Below are positions 1 through 5,551 of a stretch of 6,855 nucleotides of DNA, piece after piece. The position numbers and the translations under genes are program-made. Location of the stretch: assembly GCA_003229995.1 (NCBI GenBank), contig QIGJ01000205.1, forward strand, positions 1 to 6,855. Direction: 5' to 3'. Source of the DNA: Gammaproteobacteria bacterium (GTDB lineage Bacteria > Pseudomonadota > Gammaproteobacteria > SZUA-152). The notes below the pieces were generated by a model. It saw only the letters and a program-made list of their open reading frames with translations. It was not told where the DNA came from and did no database searches. The number at the start of each line of letters is the position of its first letter. Position 1 is the stretch's first letter.

Positions 1-487
1 GGCTGCGCAGCTCCATGTTGCTGACTTCTTCTTTAAGTGCCGTCTCTTTTAATGAACGGTCTGCACGCTCCACGGTGTACCAGAAAACCTGCCCCAGACC
101 GGAAGTATTTGGCCCCATTTCCGGCTTGCCGTAACCCTCGGGCAGACGGTCGCCCACTTCTTGCAGGCGCTCCATCACCAACCGCCGGGCGAAATAGATA
201 TCGAGACTGTCTTCAAAATAGACTGACACATAAGAGAGCCCGAACAAACTCACCGAGCGGATCTCCTGCACACCGGGCAGCCCTGCCATGCCGGACTCCA
301 CCGGAAAGGTGAGCAGCTCTTCCACATCTTCCGCCGCCTAGATATTCACCTGCACCGGGGTGACATCGGGAAAGGCGTCGATGGGCACGGTGACCACTGC
401 CCGCCAACCGAGAAAGGCCACCACGGCAAAACTGACGATGACCAGAAATTTATAGCGTAAGGACGCTTCAACCAGACTGTTTAACAT
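1..487 (-). pseudogene. HME-type RND heavy-metal efflux permease (CzcA/CusA family), N-terminal part, interrupted by TAG
   Basis: Reading leftwards from ATG 487-485, the frame encodes an inner-membrane RND permease N-terminus: TM1 at about residues 13-33, then the periplasmic-domain signature PIDAFPDVTPVQVNI. The next codon, at 340-338, is TAG (codon 50). The same frame then continues without further stops to the window edge with unmistakable family sequence: AAEDVEELLTFPVESGMAGL, SVSLFGLSYVSVYFEDS, DIYFARRLVMERLQE and MGPNTSGLGQVFWYTVE. From family knowledge, a segment resembling YTEAPGL normally sits exactly at the TAG, so an 18-nt in-frame deletion joining TA of Tyr to G of Leu would explain it (inference). 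The ATG lies 4 nt after the adaptor stop, the expected adaptor-permease coupling. Restart downstream of TAG would lose TM1. The C-terminal bulk of the pump lies outside the window. Family assignment is firm; loss of function is likely but depends on the TAG being real. Confidence 0.88.
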
Positions 488-491
488 AGCC

Positions 492-1604
492 TTAATCCCC
501 GTCGCCGATCATCGATTTCAGCAGCAGCGACTTAAGTACGTAAGCCCCCTGGGTCACCACCTCATCTCCCAGCGTCAGTCCGGCCTTGATCTCCGTCCAG
601 TGGCCGCGCGTGACACCGCGCTCCACCGGCGCGGGGTGAATCTCCTCACCCTCCGGCTTGAAGACAACATAACCCCCTTGCAGTAGCACCACGGCCTCAC
701 GGGGCACTGCCATCACCGGCTTGCCCTTCGTGAGCGCAATGGCACTTTTGACAAACTGACCGGGGCGCAGGCCACCCTTGTTTGAGTCCAGCTCGATACG
801 CACGGCCAGGGTCCGTGTCGTTTCATCCATGCGGCGATGGATTTGTACCACCTTGCCGTTGACCCATTGATGCTCGTCACTGCTGACGCGGACTGGCGTG
901 CCTATTTCTATCCGGCCTGCCACTTCCGCCGCCAGCTTTGCCTCCACCCAGAGGCGGGACTCATCGCTGACTTCCATCAACACCTGACCGGGTTCCACCA
1001 CCCGGCCAATAACAAAATCATCACTGAGTACCGTGCCTGCCTGAGGGCTGAGCAGGTCGAAAGTACCCGTTGCTTTGGAGACATCCTCTTGTTTCAACAG
1101 CGCTTTTACCTGTGCCTCGGTCATGCCAAACGCGAGCACCTTGGCGTAGGCTTGCTGATGATCAACCTGGGCGGCGATATAGCGTTTTTCCGACACCACC
1201 TTGCGTCCCAGTTTTTGCACCCGCCGCCACTCCTTGTCAGCGATTAATAACTGACCCTGCGCCGCAGCCATCTCGACACTGGAGAGGGTGACCAGCGGCT
1301 GGCCTTTTTTCACCTGCTGCCCCATGCGGGCGTGACGATGGATAATCTGAGCGGTGATACGCGGCGTCACCTCGGCGGTACGGTAAAGATTGACAGTGAC
1401 CTCGGCGGGAGCGACCACCTCATCGGCCAGCAATTGTTGATTCACTGTTTGAGTGAGAATGCCCATCGCCTGACGTTGTGCCAGGTTCATCGGCGGAATT
1501 CCGCCTTCTTCTTCATGCGCTTCCTCTGCGTAAAGTGGAGCAAAGGCCAGGGTGCTCATTAACAGGCAGAGGGTGAGGGCGTGTTTTATTATCGTATTCA
1601 TCAT
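492..1604 (-). CDS. RND efflux periplasmic adaptor subunit (CusB/CzcB, HlyD-type membrane fusion protein)
   Basis: This 370-residue protein should bridge the inner-membrane RND permease and an outer-membrane channel for metal-cation export. A Sec signal peptide covers residues 1-26 (hydrophobic TLCLLMSTLAFAPLYA), followed by an acidic, His-containing stretch EEAHEEEGG that may bind metal. The barrel-sandwich hybrid halves are at about 79-112 (GQQVKKGQPLVTLSSVE) and 181-213 (LLSPQAGTVLSDDFVIGRVV, EPGQVL), split by a short helical hairpin. The beta-barrel spans about 214-292 (LWVEAKLAAEVAGRIEIGTP, GGLRPGQFVKS), and the membrane-proximal domain follows with PREAVVLLQGGYVVF and GLTLGDEVVTQGAYVL. 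Length is near the lower end for CusB-like adaptors. The start at 1604 has GGAG at 1614-1611 with 6-nt spacing; a second ATG follows immediately. Its stop lies 4 nt before the permease ATG. The adaptor is intact while its permease is interrupted. The metal substrate cannot be deduced. Confidence 0.93.
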   Translation of the reverse strand: MMNTIIKHALTLCLLMSTLAFAPLYAEEAHEEEGGIPPMNLAQRQAMGILTQTVNQQLLADEVVAPAEVTVNLYRTAEVTPRITAQIIHRHARMGQQVKKGQPLVTLSSVEMAAAQGQLLIADKEWRRVQKLGRKVVSEKRYIAAQVDHQQAYAKVLAFGMTEAQVKALLKQEDVSKATGTFDLLSPQAGTVLSDDFVIGRVVEPGQVLMEVSDESRLWVEAKLAAEVAGRIEIGTPVRVSSDEHQWVNGKVVQIHRRMDETTRTLAVRIELDSNKGGLRPGQFVKSAIALTKGKPVMAVPREAVVLLQGGYVVFKPEGEEIHPAPVERGVTRGHWTEIKAGLTLGDEVVTQGAYVLKSLLLKSMIGDGD

Positions 1605-1648
1605 CTATTTCTCCGGAAACAGCTCAAGCGGGTCGGATATTGGGTGCG

Positions 1649-1670
1649 CCCCTTTTAAGAATAAAAGGGG
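1649..1670 (-). other. Strong intergenic hairpin between small protein gene and adaptor gene
   Basis: A perfect 8-bp inverted repeat, CCCCTTTT at 1649-1656 and AAAAGGGG at 1663-1670, flanks a 6-nt loop. It sits in the 77-nt gap between two co-oriented genes. No run of T follows on the minus strand (GCGCACCC comes next), so it is not a classical intrinsic terminator. It could be an RNA processing or stabilising hairpin, or a scar of gene loss. Confidence 0.6.
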
Positions 1671-1682
1671 ATGCCGCAGAAA

Positions 1683-1991
1683 TTAGATTTGAGGTGGTCG
1701 AACGGGGGGCGCTTGCTTGCGAGAGTGAAAAGAGATGCCTGTTTGCATCTCCTTCTGACGGGTGGATGGAAAATAATCGAATTTGGCCACAGGTGTAATG
1801 GCGACAAGATGCAGCCAGCCGATACAAAGGTCAGTGCAAACACCATCATTCTGACGGTCATCGGGCAGATTGTCTGACGGCATTAGTTCAGAAGCTTCAT
1901 TTGAATCTTGTGAAAAACAACTGTCCATTGCCCAGGCCACATTGGTAACGAGTACGGAGAGAATCAGAAAACAGGCAATGAATCGATGCAT
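1683..1991 (-). CDS. Small secreted hypothetical protein in metal-efflux operon
   Basis: The product is 102 residues. Residues 1-21 form a clear Sec signal peptide (MHRFIACFLILSVLVTNVAWA, cleavage after AWA). The mature part of about 81 residues is acidic at first and carries Cys25, Cys52, Cys56 and His61 in the stretch VCTDLCIGWLHLV, then a basic, proline-rich tail ending PPVRPPQI. I recall short proteins of this general layout (signal peptide, C-x3-C plus His, Pro-rich end) beside CDF/RND metal-efflux genes in Proteobacteria, but know no established function. A periplasmic metal-binding or sensing role is only an inference. Its ATG lies 2 nt after the stop of the cation transporter gene, so the two are almost certainly co-transcribed. 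Two other frames across its 3' half are open for about 67 codons but have neither a signal peptide nor operon-like spacing. Confidence 0.75.
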   Translation of the reverse strand: MHRFIACFLILSVLVTNVAWAMDSCFSQDSNEASELMPSDNLPDDRQNDGVCTDLCIGWLHLVAITPVAKFDYFPSTRQKEMQTGISFHSRKQAPPVRPPQI

Positions 1992-1993
1992 GA

Positions 1994-2608
1994 TTATAGC
2001 GCTTTCTCTTGCCGGTTTTTTTCACGATTAGCGTCATTGATAATGTGTATTCCACCTCTAATCACAATGGTTGCAATCAGTAAACCGATAATCAGATCAG
2101 GCCAAAATGAACCTGTATAGGCAACCAGCAATCCAGCGCCAATCACACTCAGGTTAGCAATCACGTCGTTTTTGGAAAAAATCCAGCTTGCCCGCATATG
2201 CACTTCACCCTGGCGGTGTTTATAAATTAACGCCAGACAAATTGTATTTGCGATCAGTGCCACCATCCCCACCACAATCATCATGAAGGATTCCGGTTCA
2301 CTGCCGGTAATGGTGCGGCGCACAATGTCAATCAACACCCCAAGCCCCAGCACGATTTGAAAAATACCACTGATATGGGCTGCCTTCGCTTTCACGAGGA
2401 GACTCCGCCCCACCGCGTAGAGGCCAATGGCGTAAACCGTCGCATCAGCCAGCATATCCAGTGAATCCGCAATCAGTGCGGTAGAGTTACCGATAATGCC
2501 GGCGGTGATTTCCGCAATAAACATGACCCCGTTAATGGCCAGTAACAGGATGAGTACACGACGTTGGTCCCTGTTGTTAATCTCGATCTCGCAGCCACAG
2601 CTGGACAT
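1994..2608 (-). CDS. Short CDF-like cation efflux transporter (transmembrane domain only)
   Basis: A 204-residue inner-membrane protein with about six hydrophobic segments (near 17-40, 42-67, 78-96, 108-130, 147-166, 169-189). The TM2 motif NSTALIADSLDMLADATVY matches the cation diffusion facilitator family. Here the metal-site pair is Asp51-x3-Asp55 instead of the usual His-x3-Asp, with Asp48 nearby. In TM5 the segment FSKNDVIANLSV keeps Asp148 but has Phe where canonical CDFs have His. The N-terminus carries Cys4-Gly-Cys6, a possible metal-capture motif. The C-terminal cytoplasmic ferredoxin-like domain of typical CDFs (about 300 residues) is absent; the protein stops soon after TM6 with a charged tail. 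This matches a short subgroup often annotated simply as cation transporter. Co-location with an ArsR repressor and RND parts supports divalent-metal export. The ATG is 2 nt downstream of the repressor stop, with GAGGCGGG just upstream as a likely RBS overlapping the preceding gene. Confidence 0.88.
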   Translation of the reverse strand: MSSCGCEIEINNRDQRRVLILLLAINGVMFIAEITAGIIGNSTALIADSLDMLADATVYAIGLYAVGRSLLVKAKAAHISGIFQIVLGLGVLIDIVRRTITGSEPESFMMIVVGMVALIANTICLALIYKHRQGEVHMRASWIFSKNDVIANLSVIGAGLLVAYTGSFWPDLIIGLLIATIVIRGGIHIINDANREKNRQEKAL

Positions 2609-2610
2609 CG

Positions 2611-3012
2611 CTATCCCGCCTCGGTTTTGAACGCTTCAGACTGGATGCCGACTTGGCAGCGTCCGCCTTCGCGCAGCCGCAAGCGGTCGCGGAAGCGTTT
2701 TAAATCTGCATGGTAAATCCCGTTTGAGTCGGGAAGCGCCTGCACGGTAGCGTATAGCTGCTCCAGATACGCAGGTTTTGTTACTAGGCGATGATAGACC
2801 CAGCGTCCTTCTTTTTGAGATGACAACAGCCCTGCCTGGCGCAGAATTTTCAGGTGACGGGAGAGTTTGTATGAAGGCTCCAGCAGGCTGTCCACCAGCT
2901 CGCACAAACAAGACTCGTCTCCCATCACTATTTTCAGGCGAATGATCCGCAAGCGGGTCTCGTCCGCCAGTGCCTGGAAAATGGCATCGGATTGAATGGT
3001 AATCATCTGCAT
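2611..3012 (-). CDS. ArsR/SmtB-family metal-responsive repressor
   Basis: This is a winged-helix DNA-binding repressor, expected to release DNA on metal(loid) binding. From ATG 3012-3010 it has 133 residues. It shows the family's FQALADETRLRIIRL helix, the recognition region SYKLSRHLKILRQAGLLSSQ and the wing KEGRWVYHRL. A Cys35-Leu-Cys37 pair in SCLCEL occupies the position of the alpha-3 CxC inducer site of ArsR-type sensors (ELCVCDL in classical ArsR). A further Cys lies near the C-terminus (GGRCQVG). A longer reading from TTG 3030 is possible but would start inside the palindromic operator and adds no conserved residues. ATG 3006-3004 is the other alternative. The gene is first in the efflux operon and its stop is 2 nt before the transporter ATG, so it probably represses the whole operon, including itself. 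The inducing metal is unknown; CxC favours a soft metal or As(III)/Sb(III)-type ligand. Confidence 0.92.
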   Translation of the reverse strand: MQMITIQSDAIFQALADETRLRIIRLKIVMGDESCLCELVDSLLEPSYKLSRHLKILRQAGLLSSQKEGRWVYHRLVTKPAYLEQLYATVQALPDSNGIYHADLKRFRDRLRLREGGRCQVGIQSEAFKTEAG

Positions 3013-3014
3013 GG

Positions 3015-3030
3015 TTGCACTATAGTGCAA
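3015..3030 (-). promoter_or_regulatory. Perfect 16-bp palindrome, predicted ArsR-family operator
   Basis: TTGCACTATAGTGCAA reads identically on both strands. It begins 3 nt upstream of the repressor ATG and contains the candidate -10 hexamer. This is where autorepression by an ArsR/SmtB protein would block RNA polymerase. Binding is inferred; the symmetry is seen directly. Confidence 0.78.
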
Positions 3031-3048
3031 GTGTTATGCTTTAATCAA
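3019..3048 (-). promoter_or_regulatory. Sigma70-type promoter of the metal-efflux operon, probably giving a leaderless mRNA
   Basis: On the minus strand, TTGATT (3048-3043) is separated by 18 nt from TATAGT (3024-3019). Transcription would start about 7 nt past the -10 box, at or next to 3012, the A of the repressor ATG. No Shine-Dalgarno sequence precedes that ATG, which fits a leaderless start. The -10 box lies wholly inside the palindrome. Confidence 0.65.
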
Positions 3049-3230
3049 GCTGCGGTTTAATAAGCCATTTCGGTTTTGGTCGGGAATGAAAATTAACTTA
3101 TACAGGTGGCGCTTAGATTGGGTGCGGATTCGTTCGTGTTGAGCGGACAGAAGCGCAACAATATTTTTCGGGTTTTTGTCCCTGGAAGAAGGAGCGAAGG
3201 AGGGCGGACAGAATATGAAATGTCAAAGCG

Positions 3231-3530
3231 TCAAGCGGATGAGGTATTTTGCAAGGCGGGGTTATAAATAATCACCTGGTTACGACCATTGTTTTTAGCG
3301 GCGTAAAGTGCTTTATCAGCATGAAACAGCAGAGTGGTTAATGCGGCCTCTGCATCCAGCTGGCTTTCGGTGAGCCCAATGCCAATACTGGTGGTCATGC
3401 TGATGAGCGACTGTTTGTATGTGATGGGGTTTTTTGCCAGGGTGTCACGGATTTTTTCTGCCAGTATCTTTCCTCCCTGAGTCGTGTCACTCAAACTCAG
3501 AATTAAAAACTCTTCTTCGCCCATGCGAAA
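3231..3530 (-). pseudogene. Truncated GGDEF-domain copy (remnant of a diguanylate cyclase)
   Basis: The frame encodes the last third of a GGDEF domain, beginning at [19 protein letters not shown] and ending ALQNTSSA before the TGA at 3233-3231. It differs at about 10 of 97 residues from the C-terminus of the full-length cyclase at 3949-5526. The upstream portion with the Mg-binding aspartates (LDLDYFKRIND), the I-site, the HAMP and the membrane sensor is missing. The signature has become GEEEF instead of GGEEF, replacing a glycine of the GTP-binding turn. There is no ribosome binding site before the first ATG at 3524. Homology ends at 3530, where gatB-like sequence begins on the opposite strand. 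A catalytically dead remnant is the best reading; the 97-codon frame is still open, so expression of a fragment cannot be excluded. Confidence 0.85.
3238..3530 (-). repeat. 293-bp dispersed direct repeat, copy 1 (GGDEF 3' segment)
   Basis: This segment aligns without gaps to 3971-4263 at a constant offset of 733 bp. By eye about 35 positions differ, giving roughly 88% identity. Beyond both ends the two sites are unrelated. Copy 1 lies in the truncated GGDEF remnant. Confidence 0.85.
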
Positions 3531-3742
3531 GAGGCGCGTGGTTTGAAACAGATTACCGACGCCAGTGCAATCGAGCCGGTCATTGACGACATTATTGCCA
3601 ACAACTCAGGACAGGTAGAACAGTATCGTAGGGGTAAAGACAAGTTGTTTGGTTTTTTGTCGGCCAGGTCATGAAAACTACCCAGGGCAAGACCAATCCA
3701 CAGCAGGTTAACGAATTACTCAAACAAAAACTCGGCGGTTAG
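3531..3742 (+). pseudogene. gatB: 3' fragment of gatB (aspartyl/glutamyl-tRNA amidotransferase subunit B), frameshifted
   Basis: Read forward from 3531, the codons give [18 protein letters not shown], then [22 protein letters not shown]. This is the characteristic C-terminal (GatB/YqeY-like) domain of GatB, whose intact products amidate Glu-tRNAGln or Asp-tRNAAsn as part of GatCAB. At 3653-3658 a run of six T, where seven are needed, shifts the frame. After the shift the other frame reads [20 protein letters not shown] and LKQKLGG, ending at TAG 3740-3742. Only about 70 of some 475 residues are present, and the left end is joined directly to the truncated GGDEF sequence. It is a non-functional remnant, so a complete gatB must lie elsewhere if the organism relies on GatCAB. 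The last base of the stop codon is the first base of the adjacent MITE-like element. Confidence 0.88.
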
Positions 3743-3924
3743 GAATGGGCACGCAATAACTTCCCGGTTTAGCGCCCGGATTGAGTCCGTATTGGTTCGT
3801 TCTGATTGAACAAAAGCAAAAGTGCAGGAATAGTCGTTCTATTTCGAGTTTTTGTGATTGAATAACGGGCGAAGACAGGCTGAAGTCGGGATGCTAAACA
3901 GGGAAATTATTGCGTGCCCATTCC
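3742..3924. mobile_element. 183-bp MITE-like element with 32-bp terminal inverted repeats and TTA target duplication
   Basis: The left end (3742-3773) begins GGAATGGGCACGCAATAA. The reverse complement of the right end (3893-3924) matches it at 30 of 32 positions. Similarity continues weakly inward (CCCGG..TTGAGTCCGT against CCCGA..TTCAGCCTGT), so the element is close to a full foldback. TTA at 3739-3741 and TTA at 3925-3927 flank it symmetrically, as expected for a 3-bp target duplication. No transposase or other credible frame lies inside, so it would be moved in trans. I do not recognise the parent insertion sequence. The foldback may also serve as a transcription end for the cyclase operon, whose stop codon lies 25 nt to its right. 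Confidence 0.82.
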
Positions 3925-3948
3925 TTAGTTGCGGCTGACCGGGTGATT

Positions 3949-5526
3949 TCAGGATATGGTGCTTTGTAAAGATGGGGTATTTTGCAAGGCGTTGTTGTAA
4001 ATAACCACCTGATTGCGACCGTTGTTTTTTGCAGCATACAGCGCTTTGTCGGCATGAAACAGCAGGGTGGTTAATGCAGCCTCTGAATCTAATTGATTTT
4101 CGGTAAGTCCAATGCCGATACTGGTGGTCATGCTGATGAGCGCCTGTTTGTAGGCGACGGGTTTTTTTGCCAGGGTGTCACGGATTTTTTCTGCCAGTAT
4201 TTTTCCTCCCTGAGTCGTGTCGCTCAAACTCAGAATTAAAAATTCTTCTCCGCCCATGCGAAAAATGTAATCGCTGGCGCGACAGGATTTTTTTAATACT
4301 TCCCCCATATGAGCAAGACACTGGTCGCCGACGAGGTGGCCATATTGGTCATTGATGCGTTTGAAATAATCCAGGTCCAGCATGAGCCCACTGAGACAGT
4401 GTGTTTCGCGTTGCGCCTGCGCAAACAGCTGCGGAAATATTTGTTTGAGGTAACGACGATTGTGTAAGCCGGTGAGTAAGTCGGTAATGGCCGATTCTTC
4501 CAGCCGTTTGTGAGCATGATCGATCTCTTCCTGTTTTTCGCGCAGGCTTTGTAGCATTTCGGAAAAACGATTGGACAATGTGTCAATCTCATTGGTTTCT
4601 ATGGCCCGGCCCATCATCGGTAATGCGCCTCGCGTGACGGCACGAGTGATCTCCATTAACTGGTTTAGTGGCCGGTTGAAGTCACGGGCAATGATCAAAC
4701 CCATGGTCAGGGTAGTAAGGCTGCCCAGCATGGCCAATGCAAGAATGATCTGGCTGTGTCGCTTTAACAGCTTGAGCACTTCCTGTTCTGAAATACCGTG
4801 CCACAAGTGGGGCGTACTCATGCTTTCACCGACGAGAGGGATGGCACGCACCTGATAAATGATGTCATTCATCACAATACTGTTGCCGCGTGGCAGAAAG
4901 GTTTTGCCTTCGCTTTCGGGCAGGCTGCTTAATTGCACAACATTATGTTTTTCAATGAACAGGTGTCCGCTACTGTAGCTTTGATGTTGGATAAGCCAAT
5001 GACTGTCGAGCAGGCGAGTAATGGCAATGGTGCCTAGTGGGGTGCCCTGATAGGAAATGGATGCCCAGGCGACCAGTTCAAGTCCACGAGAGCCCTGGGT
5101 ATAAAAAATTTTGTTTTGTGATCGACGCATGTGTTCTTGCACGGCGTTGGCAAGGTCGGCATTTTTTGTGTTGAGTCGCGGTTGCCCATTTAGGTCGAGA
5201 AAGACAAAACGTTCTATGGGTAACCAGCTGAAGTCACGCTTGAAAAGCCGACGCAGGGCATCTTCTTCGGCCCCTATTTTAGTGACCATGTACATGTATT
5301 CCTGGATACGTGGGTCATCACGAATCACTTTAGCATGGTGCCGGAGTCCGTTTTCTTCCATTTCGATATTGCCGGTGAGCAGCCGGGCGGTGTTGGAAAG
5401 GTTGTATTTGGCTTGTTCCAGAATGGCATCACGGGAATAAATATAGGTATACGCAAGTGTTGCCACCAAAAATGTGGTGAGCAAAATCGTGTAAAAAGAC
5501 AGGCGTGCGCGATAAGTAGTCAGCAT
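3949..5526 (-). CDS. Membrane-bound diguanylate cyclase with periplasmic sensor, HAMP and GGDEF domains
   Basis: This 525-residue protein should make cyclic di-GMP from two GTP. TM1 is at about 11-30 and TM2 at about 257-280, enclosing a periplasmic sensor region of about 225 residues (WLPIERFVFLDLNGQPRLNT, then a likely second lobe containing VRAIPLVGES) that resembles Cache-like folds without being assignable by eye. A HAMP segment follows at about 280-332 (RDFNRPLNQLMEITRAVTRG), then a coiled-coil linker (LREKQEEIDHAHKRLEE) and the GGDEF domain at about 345-510. Catalytic features are complete: ITDLLTGLHNRRYL, Asp384/Asp386 in LMLDLDYFKRIND, and GGEEF at 425-429. Arg416-Ala-Ser-Asp419, five residues upstream of GGEEF, is a product-inhibition I-site. 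No EAL domain is present. The ATG is 25 nt after the stop of the periplasmic binding protein gene; no strong Shine-Dalgarno sequence is visible, so translation may depend partly on coupling. Its 3' part is duplicated at 3238-3530. Confidence 0.93.
   Translation of the reverse strand: MLTTYRARLSFYTILLTTFLVATLAYTYIYSRDAILEQAKYNLSNTARLLTGNIEMEENGLRHHAKVIRDDPRIQEYMYMVTKIGAEEDALRRLFKRDFSWLPIERFVFLDLNGQPRLNTKNADLANAVQEHMRRSQNKIFYTQGSRGLELVAWASISYQGTPLGTIAITRLLDSHWLIQHQSYSSGHLFIEKHNVVQLSSLPESEGKTFLPRGNSIVMNDIIYQVRAIPLVGESMSTPHLWHGISEQEVLKLLKRHSQIILALAMLGSLTTLTMGLIIARDFNRPLNQLMEITRAVTRGALPMMGRAIETNEIDTLSNRFSEMLQSLREKQEEIDHAHKRLEESAITDLLTGLHNRRYLKQIFPQLFAQAQRETHCLSGLMLDLDYFKRINDQYGHLVGDQCLAHMGEVLKKSCRASDYIFRMGGEEFLILSLSDTTQGGKILAEKIRDTLAKKPVAYKQALISMTTSIGIGLTENQLDSEAALTTLLFHADKALYAAKNNGRNQVVIYNNALQNTPSLQSTIS
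3971..4263 (-). repeat. 293-bp dispersed direct repeat, copy 2 (inside full-length cyclase)
   Basis: This is the partner of 3238-3530 in the same orientation. It covers codons from the phenylalanine-arginine before GGEEF to near the C-terminus. Recombination between the copies would delete or duplicate the 733-bp unit holding the gatB fragment and the MITE-like element. Confidence 0.85.
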
Positions 5527-5551
5527 AAACAGAAAATATTATTGTGCTACG

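Noticed and set aside
37..407. Open frames on both strands (37-312 plus, 213-407 minus) over the permease
   Set aside because: They are other-frame shadows of the RND permease, whose own frame shows continuous family motifs on both sides of the TAG; their products are Arg/Pro-rich and unlike any family.
837..1562. Plus-strand open frames of 73-136 codons
   Set aside because: They lie antisense to the adaptor gene, whose domain sequence is clear; no ribosome binding sites or recognisable motifs.
1649..1670. Hairpin as an intrinsic terminator
   Set aside because: The stem is strong, but no T-run follows on either strand, and the downstream adaptor gene would be cut off from the operon.
3013..3030. 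TTG start at 3030 for the ArsR repressor
   Set aside because: It lies inside the perfect palindrome and upstream of the predicted transcription start; ATG 3012 explains the arrangement better.
3106..3267. Plus-strand GTG-initiated 53-codon frame reading into the truncated GGDEF copy
   Set aside because: No ribosome binding site and no recognisable motif; its end is antisense to GGDEF-derived sequence, so it looks fortuitous.
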